Shown: positions 34,658 through 44,592, numbered from the stretch's first letter. The stretch: DNA of 44,592 bases from Chromera velia (GCA_018398765.1 JAHBMJ010005815.1:20001-64592); one strand, 5' to 3'. A program made the numbers and translations. Notes: a model not told the origin generated them from the letters alone.

Positions 34658-35171
34658 ATACCACTAAACCATTTATCGCTTTTCTTTGCACACGTTTGTC
34701 TTTTCATATTAAAACATAATTAGAAATAATTAGGACTTTAAATCAATTAAGCATACAACTTATGATACAAGAGGAAAGACTTAAATAAAAGCTTACATAA
34801 CAGCTAAAAACGTTGCAGCACTTCTTAAAAAAAAGAAATATTCAAACTCATAAAATATGCCCTTAGTATAAAAATAAATTATTTTTAACTTAAAAAATAT
34901 ATATAAACTCATAACTTAAAAGTCATATTTGAGGTAGATTAATTTAGGTAGATTTGATGCAGATTTGATAGGGGCTTCAGAGCAAACCCTATCGATCAGA
35001 CTTGCAGATTTGATTTGAGGTTAAGCCCATGCATGCAACCTCAAATCAAATCAAACCTGGTCACTATAGGAAACCTGCATGATCTATGCATCGATCTGCT
35101 CATCCGTTTCGTCAGGCTTTGCCTGTGTTAGCCTCTAGGTTAGCCTATATTTGATTGCCTCGATCTTTCGA
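34658..35171. other. AT-rich intergenic DNA with a 16-bp hairpin
   Basis: No gene. A perfect inverted repeat with 16-bp arms (GATTTGATTTGAGGTT at 35007-35022 and its complement at 35037-35052) encloses a 14-base loop. It lies downstream of the minus-strand phosphatase stop at 35172. Confidence 0.7.
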
Positions 35172-36209
35172 TCAAACAAGTTGCCCCTTGTACCACTCCT
35201 TCACCTTTGCACAGAAACCGTGATTCAATCTCAGTTGGTCCCCCCGCACCTCGTTCACGTGTGCGTGCTTCCTCTTGAAGATCTCCTCGGCATCCCCGTA
35301 GTCCTTCTCCTTCTCCTCCATTGCCCTCTTCATGAGGAAAGAGATCACAACGGCAGGGGATCGGGACACGCCTTGATTGCAGTGCACGAGCACACGAGGA
35401 GGCCGAGTATCACTGTCCGTCCCCTCACTGTTACTCCCAGCCGCAGCTGCATCCGAGATGAAGGCCACGCATTCAGAGAGGCGCTGCCCTAGCTCTTCTG
35501 CGTGATCGTCTGCGTCGAGGACCTCCACGTGCTTGTGGGTGATGCCGAGCTCGGGCCACTCCCTTTTCTCAATGCTCTTTTCTTCCTCTTCACTCAACAA
35601 ACTGAGGACATGACTGACCTTGAGGTCTTTGAGGATGGGTGTCATCTTGACGTTTCTGACGTGGGAGAGTTTGCCCAACATCAGGAACCCCTTCCTGTAC
35701 ACGTCCCACGGCCAGTCGTTAGACACGGAGGGAGAAGGACTCTTGATCCAGGGGTATGTCTGCAAGAGCTCTGATGTCTGGTCACACACAAATACGCGGC
35801 CCTTGGGCACCTTCTTCTCCTGTAGAGCTGCCAAAACGTTTTCGTCCACTGGCTTCTCTTTGTCGGTGAGAATGAGCACGAACAGACTCTCGGGGTAGGA
35901 CAGGCCGTTGGCCCACTGCACAGCCTTGTCTGTACTCTCTGCGTACATCCACCTAGGATTTTGGAGGGATCTGGAGGGGGCACTTGTGAGGATACAGAGG
36001 ACTCTGAACCATCCGAGAGCCAGCCTGTTGTACGCTTTCATGCGAGACAGCACGATAGGCGGATACGGCTCGGTCTGATTTACCGTTGTGGAAGGAGCAG
36101 GAGGAGACGGAATATCCCCTGCTGCTGCAGCCTGAGAAGAAGACAACATCACCTGACTTTCTCCCTCAGCCGCCGACGTCCTCCTCTTCTTGTGGGCAAT
36201 CAAGAGCAT
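35172..36209 (-). CDS. Dual-specificity protein phosphatase with N-terminal rhodanese-like region
   Basis: A single exon of 345 residues. The C-terminal half is a dual-specificity phosphatase domain: an entry helix/strand (MLGKLSHVRNV to LKVSHVLSLL), a candidate general-acid loop (VLDADDH), the signature HCNQGVSRS with catalytic Cys and Arg, and the following helix (AVVISFLMKRAM). It would dephosphorylate Tyr and Ser/Thr residues of target proteins; the target is unknown. Residues from about 85 to 160 (WMYAESTDKAVQWANGL; VFVCDQTSELLQTYPW) have the spacing of a rhodanese/MAP-kinase-phosphatase-like N-terminal domain, but without a clear active cysteine loop. The first ATG is at 36209; an upstream in-frame GTG precedes it. 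The gene is head-to-head with the ankyrin-like gene, 760 bp apart. Confidence 0.85.
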   Translation of the reverse strand: MLLIAHKKRRTSAAEGESQVMLSSSQAAAAGDIPSPPAPSTTVNQTEPYPPIVLSRMKAYNRLALGWFRVLCILTSAPSRSLQNPRWMYAESTDKAVQWANGLSYPESLFVLILTDKEKPVDENVLAALQEKKVPKGRVFVCDQTSELLQTYPWIKSPSPSVSNDWPWDVYRKGFLMLGKLSHVRNVKMTPILKDLKVSHVLSLLSEEEEKSIEKREWPELGITHKHVEVLDADDHAEELGQRLSECVAFISDAAAAGSNSEGTDSDTRPPRVLVHCNQGVSRSPAVVISFLMKRAMEEKEKDYGDAEEIFKRKHAHVNEVRGDQLRLNHGFCAKVKEWYKGQLV

Positions 36210-36969
36210 CACTCAAACGAAGGAACACAGAAGAATACAGGCGGCGTCAACCTATAGTGTTTCCATTGAATGCCGCTTCAATCCAAGATTTTGGGGTCGA
36301 GTTAGAGTACGGCCAAAAATGTACTCTCTGGCCATTTCAAACAAAGATCCACACAGCAAATTACCTGCAGTCTCTTCCGTGTCTGCTAATTCCCTGCCTG
36401 GAATCATCGCAAGGAATCCAGCCATTGAAGCTCTTCAAGAGATTGCCAGAGCTGTTCATCATACAGTGCACTGATCGATGGCAAAGATCTGCGAATTACC
36501 ATGCAAGTTATTACCAAGTTTGTTGTGTAGACGGCCATGCATGCAACATGCATCATTGGTGGCCCGCGCGCGCGCCCGAAATTAAGGCGCGCGCGGCCGC
36601 GGCCGCGCGGGGTCCGCGCGTGCACGCGCAACGAGCGAAATTTCGAACAAAACCAAGGGACTCGGGAGGAAGTCTGATCAGCTTGGTCTCAACTTTCCCT
36701 TCGTCACACAGGCTTCGTGTGCATGTCTAATTGTCCCGTGTCCTCGTGGGTTGTCTGTGTGGTGTCTCCCTGGGCTTTGGCTACCGTTCCCCTGTGCACG
36801 TCCAGGGGTGAAGCGGAGACGGAGACGGAGAAGGCTCTGAAGTCCATTTTTTCTTTCTGGTCATTTTGTCCCATTCCGACGCCCCCATTTTTTGCAGCAC
36901 TGCTCAAAAAGAGTGCTGAGCCAAGTGTGGCATCACTTTTGAGTGCACGTCAGCCGTCAGGGGTGCAGG
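36210..36969. promoter_or_regulatory. Intergenic region between divergent phosphatase and ankyrin-like genes
   Basis: It must contain both promoters. The outstanding feature is a CG-rich block at 36561-36630, consisting almost only of GCGC/CCGG units in otherwise balanced DNA, with a perfect 20-bp palindrome (CGCGCGGCCGCGGCCGCGCG, 36590-36609). Such a block could be a CpG-rich promoter element. Confidence 0.5.
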
Positions 36970-39890
36970 ATGTCCAGCACCGCCGAGTTCTCTTTCAACG
37001 TGCAGCACAAACTCCTCGCCCGGGGTGTGTTGGGCGTCGCTGTTTTTTGGAAGCTGTCCTCCCTCTCAAAGGGACAGCAGGAGCTCAGGCAGAGAAATTA
37101 TCTGAAGGACTTTTTGTATCCCGAGAACCTGATCCCTTATCGTGAGCGTGCCAAACTGCGCTCTCTTTTGCACGGCTGCATTGACAGAGACGACGTAGAG
37201 ACACTCCACCAGTTTGAGAGAGTCGGCAGTCTTGACTTGCAGCGCTTGCTTCCCTGCTCTCTTGCAGCGTGCGTCTGAGAGAGGTTCTCTGCGGTGTATG
37301 GCCGCTCTCTCCCAGTCGTCCTCTTTCCATGCCCCTGAGGGCTTCTCTGCCTCCGCTGTAGGGCAAATGAACGCAGAGACCCTCAGAGCACTGATTGAGA
37401 ACGGCACACTGCACCCCGATGCGTGGTTTGAGATGCCACTGGAAAAAGAATGGGACCTTCAATGGGTGCGACAAGGCGAAGGTGTTGGAAGGAGCTACAA
37501 GTACTGGAAGCCCTTCCTAATCGTCCTCATTGAAGCGCACAACTTTGAGGGCGCATTGTTGCTGCTCGAAGCAGGGGCGAGGACAGACGTCTGCGAGTGG
37601 GCTGAAGAGCCAGAGAGTCCGATCCCATGGTCTCCTGGGTATCGTGCGCAGCCCCATTTTTACCGTCCTGGCAAGACCCCCCTCCATTCTCTTATTTTTA
37701 CATTCTGCAGCCCCGATAGCTCGCCCTCAGATGAGTCATCTCAGATCCCCAGAAGCTGCGACTTCTCAAACGAATGGGGGGTCACAATCGCTTCTGAATC
37801 GAAGACCAATTGTCTTGGGTGGACGTGCTCTATTCCTTTCGCCAGTGTCAGCGGCGAAGATATGTGCAGCCTTTCTCTGGCCTGCTACATCCTGGCACCC
37901 AAGGCGGTAGCAGAGCAACTGTCAGTTCGTGAGGCTGGGCTCAGTCCCGCGGAGGGGGGGAGGCTGATAGGCCTCGCAACGGAGAAGTTGCAGTGGAAGG
38001 CAATCATAGGAGTAGAGTCAGAATGGAATACTGACATTGAACAAAGGGCCAGGATTGAGCGAAGGTACATCGGTGTACTAGAGGCTCTGGCAGATTGGGG
38101 GGCAGACCTGTCGAATGGCTTGCCCTGGCCTTTCTCCTCTGGAACGCCTCTAAACCACGCTTGTTTCTTTGACGCGGAGAGAGTGGTTGAATTTCTGCTC
38201 GAAAGGGGAGTGTCTCCGAACAGGAGTACCCACGAACCGTTCATTATCGGTTTCGACCGAAAAAGGTGGCCCATTGCAAAAAGACTGTTGAGGGGCGGGG
38301 CAGATCCCAACGAACTACAAGGGTTCTGGGGTGAGTCGGCAGTCGAAAAATACTTGCGCGATGCCGATTTGCAGTCTCCTCAGCTCCGAATAGAAATTCT
38401 CGAGGAGCTAGCAAAAGCGGGAGCGAACTTTGAAGCGTTGATTTGTGAGGACAAACACACTCCCCTATCCCTTGCGATTGAGTGGTAGCGAGAGCTGGAG
38501 ACTGACTTTTTCCTTGATCAGGGGGTGCCTGTGAGAGGGGGGGGTGCGAAGGGGCTGCTGGCAAGTTGTTTTGAGAAGCAGCGGTGGTCAGTCGCAGAGA
38601 AATTGCTGGAGAAGGGGGCCAACCCAAACGAAATTTCGATTCAGAGTGTGGAAGGGAAGTGGGTAGCGTCTCTGCCCCTGATGAATGCGTTCAAAAGTCT
38701 TCGAACCGGCAGGGAGCGTCAAATCGAAGCCGTGGGTGTGATAAAGCTCCTCATTGAGAAAGGCGCGCGGTGTGAGATAACCCAGAAGGATGGAGAGAGG
38801 GCGTTGAGAGAAAGGGGTGTCCCGCTTCTGTTGAGTTGTGTATCTCCCCTCCTTCTTGCTTGCCAGATCGGCGGACCCGAATTTGCCCGTCTCCTAGTCG
38901 AGAAGGCTGGGGCGGATCCAAATCGAAAGGGCAAATGTTCGGACAGCCCAGACGAGAGAGAACAGCTGCCGCTTGAGGTTGCACTAAGTCATTCCACTCC
39001 GGACGAGGGCTTCTGGGACCCGGGCACTGCCAGGGGGCTGCTGGTGATGACTCTGATCGAGGTATGTGGGGGGGGAAGCGTATGAGTGGCACTCCTGCAA
39101 TATGGAGCCCGTGGGGCGATCCTGCGTCTGTGTTGGTCGATCTATATCAGTCTAGAGGGGACGCAAATAGTTTGGCAGTCCGAATTTTATAGGTTCAACT
39201 CGTAGAGGTGTGGAAAAATTGATCCGACTGCGTATTAGTACATGCTTTGAAATCCTCTCAGTAAAGGCAGCCTTCAGTCTGTATGTTCATCTTCCTATTT
39301 CATTCGTCTAATCATTTTGTACGTGTGTGCAGCTCGGCGCTCGGCTTGACCTCTTGATGGAGTCAGGGGATCCCGACTGCTTGCGTTTGGTCAATCGGTG
39401 GCTCTCTGACACCATCATGAACTACGACTGCCACGGCAGCCTTCTCGAGAAAATCATCATCAGCCTCCGGCCCTCCGTATTAGACATGGGTACAACGTGT
39501 GACCCCTCTGTGTGTCCCCACAGCGATCGGATTCGGACCCCCATCGGTGCAGCTCTAGCCACGAAATACACAAGGGGGGTGAGGGTGCTAGTCGAAGCAG
39601 GGGCCAATGTCAACACCTCCCTCTGCAGCAAGTGTGTGACTAGGTTCACAGACGAGCAGGAAGCCCCCCTCGGTCTGATGTCGAGAGAGGCCCCTCTGTT
39701 GTTGGCCCTCGCCACAGGGCAGTGGGAGGCTGCAGAGGTTTGGGTTCGGGCAGGGGCAGACACGAGAGTTGTGTGGGAGAGGTGGGGATTTGGGAATCTT
39801 CCCAGTTGTCTGAGAGAATGTCCTGCTTCCCTTTTGGCTCTGATGAGACCCGACTTCATTTTGTCTGAAGGAACTGGCCAGAGCGGTTGA
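36970..39890 (+). pseudogene. Ankyrin-repeat-like protein gene with an in-frame TAG (pseudogene or readthrough)
   Basis: Segments 36970-37221, 37268-38485, 38489-39061 and 39333-39890 together encode about 865 residues with scattered ankyrin-like units, e.g. FEGALLLLEAGARTDV, RVVEFLLERGVSPNRS, WSVAEKLLEKGANPNE, GVRVLVEAGANVNTS, WEAAEVWVRAGADTRV. The last intron (GTATGT at 39062, acceptor GTGTGTGCAG ending at 39332) is clear and phase 0. The first (37222-37267, only 46 bases) is doubtful and could be a frameshift instead. A single TAG at 38486-38488 breaks an otherwise continuous frame: SLAIEW stop RELETDFF, with ankyrin-like sequence continuing on both sides. The start is the ATG at 36970 (MSSTAEFS). 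Ankyrin repeats bind other proteins; no partner can be named. Confidence 0.6.
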
Positions 39891-39999
39891 TTGTTTATAG
39901 AGAGGCAGGTAGAAAGCCTGCACGGAGAGGGAGAGGGCCGTTGCCCTTCTAATCGAGCTAGGCTCTGCGTCTTCCCTTCTACCTGCCTGCCTGCCTGCC

Positions 40000-40345
40000 A
40001 GGGTTTCCCTTTAGAGCAGATCATCCGTCAGCTGCCCCAGCGTGTTCTCAACGGGTCCAGAAGGGAGACTACTCCTAGCTGTGGGTGCTGCTCTGTCTGT
40101 GAAGTACACAGAGGGGGTGGAGGCTCTGCATGGTGAAAGCAAGAGCGAATGTGAACACACCCACACGCACAGTGACTGCAGAGAGTTTCATGGAGCGAGA
40201 GCAGCTCTCTCTGCCAGAGCCTGCCCCTCCCCTGACCTTGCCCTTCAGCAGTGGCAGAGAGCGCGCATTCTGTCTCAGGGGGGGGCAGACAGAGAGCTAG
40301 AGTGTGAGAAGGAAAGGGGCGCAGAGACCATGCAGTACCGGCCTT
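40000..40345 (+). pseudogene. Decayed partial copy of the ankyrin-like gene's last exon
   Basis: Translated in shifting frames, this stretch resembles the last exon of the gene just upstream. LEQIIRQLPQRVL matches LEKIIISLRPSVL, VGAALSVKYTEGVEAL matches IGAALATKYTRGVRVL, and QQWQRARILSQGGADRELE matches GQWEAAEVWVRAGADTRVV. Frameshifts and a repeat-like insertion (ACACACCCACACGCAC) break it. It is best read as a relic of tandem duplication. Confidence 0.6.
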
Positions 40346-40714
40346 AAAGTTTCTGCAGTGGATGGTGAGAGGTGACGGGGGGAGCTGGGGCTCTTTGTAG
40401 CTGTTTCTATGTGTTGTACGTTTCAGCTCGGAAGTCTGCAGGAATCTATGCATGCAGAGCCCTCGTTCCCTTCTGTCTTCAAATTAGTCCGAGAAAGTGC
40501 ATGGTAGTGAGAACTTGTTCTGGATTTTGATTGAAGAAGCAGCGAGGGTCCCGTCAGGGAGCGTTCGCATTCTTTTCTGTCTTTTGGAAGGAAGATCGTT
40601 TCTGATAGTTCGACTGCATTTTTGAGCCCTGCTCCTTGGCCCTCCTCTGTTCGACGAGAGGGGTGGGCGATGTGCGCGGATCGGCTTTGCTCTCTCCTCT
40701 CTCATCCCCCGCGC

Positions 40715-40789
<75 letters not shown>

Positions 40790-41429
40790 TCATCTGTTTG
40801 AATGAAAATGAATGCTGTGGAAGTGGCATAAGACCGAGCAAGAGCGCGGATTGAGGCAAAAGAAAGACAACAAATAACCTGAAAGGAAGACAGGCATGCG
40901 TACGTACACGCGTTCCCTCATGGCGTCATGATGGAGCGTTGATTCCCCTTGGCAACAGCTGGTGCATTGTGCAATTAATTAAGGAGAGCTTTCATTTGAC
41001 CTATGTTTATTTGAGAACCTGGAATGGCAGACTTGACAGAGGGCACCACAAGAAGAAGAAGAAGAAGAAGAAGAAGAAGAAGACAAAGTAAGGATTGTGC
41101 TGGATTGTTTTCATCTGTTTCGTCCTTTTCTTCTCTCAGTCTGCCTCTTTGTCTACGCGCCGCCCCTTCTCGATCCTCCGTCTCTCTCTTTCATCATGAT
41201 GTCCTCTCTTTCCCTTCAATGTTTTTTTGCAACGTGATTATCTTTCTGTTAAAGAGGAAGCACGGCCAGAAGACTAGTGCTAGGAAAAGGTTCAAGGTTC
41301 AAGGTTCACTTCGAAGTAATGAACCTGAATCAGGTTCAAAAACAGGTTCACTTTTAATTAATAGAAACCTCATTTTTTCATGTTATTTTATGCCTTTAAA
41401 TTAGGCTTTAATGCATTTTCAGAACGTTT
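40346..41429. other. Intergenic DNA with microsatellites
   Basis: No gene seen. It holds (CT)n(GT)n at about 40719-40789, (AGA)n at 41049-41082, and a cluster of GGTTCA words in both orientations at 41288-41350 (AGGTTCAAGGTTCAAGGTTC, then GAACCTGAATCAGGTTC). Confidence 0.7.
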
Positions 41430-41508
41430 TATTGATTGATTTTGATTGATTGATTGATTGATATGTTCCGCCCTAGGGCCTTCCCGCTATGTCTATCTGT
41501 CGCCAGAG

Positions 41509-42618
41509 CTAGCAGGGCGGGGCGTTCCCCAGCCTAAGCTGAGGTATCAGACCCCGCCCTCGGGGCCCGCCAGAGTCTGTTGCCCTGGCCGCTGCTGCAT
41601 GATTGTTCGTTGTTCGAGCCACGGCTCTGGATCCGCGTTGGCTTTCCGGCCTGAAAATCGATCTGAAACGGCATGTGATTTGGGCTTCCTCGCTCTTTTT
41701 GTTTGCTTTATCAATCTTCTTCTGCGGCTCCCTCCTTCCCCACCCTAACGCTCCTTCGGTCGTCTCTAAGTTATCAATTGTCTCCTCATATTCTTTTGTT
41801 AGTCTCTCGATCGCCCGCTGCCTTCCGGTGATTCCTGCATGTCTGGCCGCCAGAGCGTCTCCCTCTATGTGTCCGTACCGTCCTGGACACTCCTCAAACA
41901 CCCTCCGTCTGAATGACGCCCATCCCAAAAACTCATCCACTCCGGCATGACATTCATTCAACAGAAAACAGAAAAGCGTCGAGTTGTCCCTTTTTCCCTC
42001 TTCTCTGTTGAGCCCTTCTCTTTCTGTGGCTGCCTTTCTGGCTCTTTCTTCCATCTTGCTGTCCCATTTCCCTTCTTTCTTTCTGAACATTTCTGCTCTC
42101 TCTCTGTCAAAAACAGGACATTCTGTCACCAAATGGATTTCATCTTCCACCACCTCGATTCCTAACCACCCTCGACAGAACTGGCACATCCTTTTCTGTA
42201 ACGGCACCTTCTCTCCCCCCCTTACCAGAATTTTTCCCTGAGTCACAGCCACAACCCTGTCTCCCACCCTGCATGCTGCTCTCCTCCTATGTTCTGATCG
42301 CGGCGCCACTCTCGTATAGCAAAAAAGGGCTCTCCCTATTCTCTCTCTGTCTATTTTCATTGTCGAGCCAACCTTTCTACCTGCTCTATCTTCAAACAAA
42401 GAAAGGTGGAGACGGTTTCCGTTTGAGACCTTTCTGTGCACGTCAGCCATCATCACTCCTGTCAGTTCTGCCTTCTCCTGACTGCTCTTCTCTCTTATGT
42501 TTCTTTCTATTCTATGTGCAAACGCCTCTCTCTTCTTCTCGTCTAGCTCATTTTTTGTTCTGTTCAGCAGCCATCTCTCTATCCCGTCCACTCTCTCGTT
42601 GACTACCTGTGTTCCTCT
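41509..42618 (-). pseudogene. LINE C-terminal region with CxxC..HxxxxC zinc motif
   Basis: This follows the reverse transcriptase after a TAG. It encodes a Lys/Arg/Glu-rich protein segment with CQFCRGW then HLVTECPVF, the C-x2-C-x(n)-H-x4-C motif found at the C-terminus of many LINE reverse transcriptases. It ends in TAG at 41509, about 50 bases before the repeat tail. The frame matches that of 42619-42834 but not the main reverse-transcriptase frame, which shows the frameshift. Confidence 0.75.
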
Positions 42619-42698
42619 CTACCCTACGCTTCCTTTTAGTCTTTCTCTTGTAAAAGGGTGCATTCCTCTGTCTATGTAGAGTGCCTGTGCACATTGTT

Positions 42699-44592
42699 TC
42701 AGATGAGGGAAAGATGAAAAGGATGCATTCCTCTCCCCCCCCCCATTTTGTTCTCTATCCCCTCTCTCAGGCATGTAAGGATTGCCTGCCCTACCGCTTC
42801 GTTTCTTCTCTCCTTTAAAGCCTTCCCTGCCCACCGGATCGTTCTGGAAGCCACTTCGAGATCAATCAGAATGAAACCTCTTTCTATCATCAGCGTGTCA
42901 CAATTCTCTTTCTTTTTCAAACGCAAAACAAACCTGACAAATCTCCTTTGCTTCTCGTCAAATTCTGCATACGCGCTATCTGGGCATGCATGGATTCCGC
43001 ATCCATACAACCATACGGCGTGCACTGTCTGTTTAAATATATTGAAGCAATCAGCGGGTGGAATCCCTCCCTCCCTTCCTATCTTCCCCATCAGTCCCTG
43101 CATGCATCTCTCTGCTTTGATTGACCGTGCTTTCATCATAATTTCTAGGTTGCAGTCGGCGGATAGGACTAGTCCCAGGTAGGGTTGCTCTCTTGCTTCT
43201 TTCATCACTATCTCGCCCAGTCTAACTTCTTCTTTCTCTCTTGATGCGATGCGGCCAAACCGGACCAATCTCGACTTGTCAGAGAATAGAAGACGGAGAG
43301 GTTCTGCAAAGGCTATAAGGTTCGAAAAAAGAAGGTTCAACTGTCTATCTGAGGATTCGAGGAGTGTTGTGTCATCTGCAAACAGAGGAGCAAGGAAATC
43401 GACCCACCTCCCGTTTTCTCCTGCCGGCACCTTTGGCCTCTGTCTGTTGGTCTGTCGTCTCTGTCCTCTCCTCTTTCCTACTTCCTCTGGCAAGTCATGT
43501 ATGTACACAGAGTAAAGGGAAGGGCCGCTCGGGCCTCCTTGCTTGAGTCCTTTGTCTTCCGGGTACCACATGCTCATTCCCTTTACCCGTGCCCTCACTT
43601 TTTCTAGAGAGGCCTCAACCCATCTGATCAGGCCTTCCTCCACCCCTGCCCTTTTCAATTTCTCTTTTAACTTTTCCAACCTCACTTCGTCGAAAGCCCG
43701 TGTGAAGTCAACAAAGGCAACACTGAGCACTTCCATTCGAGCAATAACGAACAACAAAAGAAAAATTGCATCGCATGTGCCTGTCTTTCTCTTGTATGCA
43801 AACTGCCATGGCGTCTGTCTAGCTTCCTTTTCCACCTTTGTTCTCATGATCATGTCCCCCTATTTCGCATCTGCTACCACCAGGTGCACTCCCCTCCATC
43901 CCCCAATTAGTGCGAGTGACTTACCCGGTTTTGGAAGGGCCGTCACCGGCAAGTCATTCCACCCTTTCGGCCACCAACCAAAACGATATGCAACATTAAT
44001 TAACAAAACATACAAAGATACCAGCTCAGTCGATTTTTCCATCGTTCTCAGCATTCCTGGGGGCATTCCGTCCTTCCCAGCGGCCTTTCTGGGGTTGCCT
44101 GCTCTTTTTATTGCCTTCCTTACCTCTTTTTCCTCTGTTATGTGCCATCCTTTCTCCTTAATCGCTCTACTCACTGTCGTTTTTCTTTCTTGTTCCCTCT
44201 TTCTCTCTTCTTTCTCTTCCTTTGGCAGCTCGTACGTTTGTTTGAAACCTTCTGCTACCTGCTGGGTTGTCATGCTGTCTTTTGTTTTTCTTGGTGCTGC
44301 CCTCCTGTCTTCCTCACCAAGTCTCTTCCACACCTTCCAGCAGCCTCCTTCATTTATTTCGGCTCTTATGTTCTCCACCTTTCTCTTTTCTACCTTCCGT
44401 TGCTCTCTCGTCACCGCGTTTCTCAGCGCTCTCTCTATCATGACTAACTGTTTTCTCCTCTCCTCATATGCCTGTCTCAATCTTTCTCCTTCCTGAGCTG
44501 AGGTGCTACTCTCGTTTTCTCGTTCATCCCTCTGCTCCCTTTCTGCTTTCAGGCCTCTGATTTCCTCTCTCACTCTTCTCTTTATTCTTCTG
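42699..44592 (-). pseudogene. LINE reverse transcriptase, interrupted
   Basis: The segment 44592-43860 carries the N-terminal RT signatures (RKAAGKDGMPPGML; WNDLPVTALPKPGK; WRGVHLVVADAK) and then meets TAG. The same frame resumes at once (GDMIMRTKVEK) with FAYKRKTGTCDAIF, motif A VAFVDFTRAFDEV, motif B KGLKQGGPSGPSLYSVYI and motif C FADDTTLL, and ends at 42699. The RT copies the element's RNA at the target site. One stop inside the domain argues for inactivity of this copy. Confidence 0.85.

Larger units (their letters stand above)
41430..44592 (-). mobile_element. Non-LTR (LINE-type) retrotransposon, decayed, 5' end beyond window
   Basis: Minus-strand frames carry, in order, a basic linker, reverse transcriptase and a C-terminal zinc-binding region. 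The 3' end is a tail of (ATCA)n at about 41431-41462 (plus strand TTGATTGATTGATTG), the simple-repeat tail typical of several LINE clades. The frame is broken by TAG at about 43860, by a frameshift near a run of C at about 42735-42744, and by TAG at about 42619, so this copy is probably inactive. The open frame continues to the window edge at 44592. Confidence 0.85.

Noticed and set aside
38486-43862. Idea that TAG is reassigned to an amino acid, because the ankyrin-like gene and the LINE carry in-frame TAGs while the closed host genes end in TAA or TGA
   Set aside because: The sample is tiny, two of the three cases are in a decayed retroelement that also has a frameshift, and the element's last frame itself ends in TAG.

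Overview
The window is nuclear DNA of a eukaryotic microbe. Genes are split by spliceosomal introns of a few hundred bases, intergenic DNA is full of microsatellites and minisatellites, and two retroelement classes are present. A secreted subtilase on poly-threonine stalks, a gustatory-receptor-like membrane protein and a rebuilt NOT3-type gene would suit a free-living alveolate alga such as a chromerid. That placement is inference from gene style only.

Layout, left to right. (1) 79-1733, minus: a seven-helix gustatory-receptor-like membrane protein whose last exon lies beyond the left edge. (2) 2270-4490: a decayed 38-bp minisatellite. (3) 4490-7320: gene-poor DNA ending in a purine-rich tract. 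(4) 7323-8408, minus: an intronless 2-oxoglutarate/Fe(II) oxygenase. About 700 bp away and divergent is (5) a six-exon gene (9111-17458, plus) with a CCR4-NOT NOT3/5 N-terminal domain, a UBA domain, two SH3-like domains and a long Gly/Met/Pro-rich tail. (6) 17459-20884: no convincing gene. (7) 20885-28644, plus: a ten-exon secreted subtilisin-like protease with four hevein-like six-cysteine modules separated by poly-Thr linkers. (8) 28645-32135: simple repeats and AT-rich DNA. (9) 32141-34657: a short LTR retroelement with 286-bp terminal repeats and a 5-bp target duplication. (10) 35172-36209, minus: a dual-specificity phosphatase, divergent from (11) an ankyrin-like gene (36970-39890, plus) that carries an in-frame TAG and is followed by a decayed partial copy of itself. 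(12) 41430-44592, minus: the 3' part of a non-LTR retrotransposon with two in-frame stops and one frameshift, running off the right edge.

The genes do not form an obvious pathway. The oxygenase/NOT and phosphatase/ankyrin pairs are head-to-head and may share promoter regions. The least ordinary signals are the NOT3-UBA-SH3 fusion, the gustatory-receptor-like protein, the modular protease, and two tiny related palindromic insertions (about 25153-25214 and 29552-29598), each flanked by long direct duplications. All exon boundaries were read by eye from frame continuity and GT/AG sites. No alignment or RNA evidence was available.
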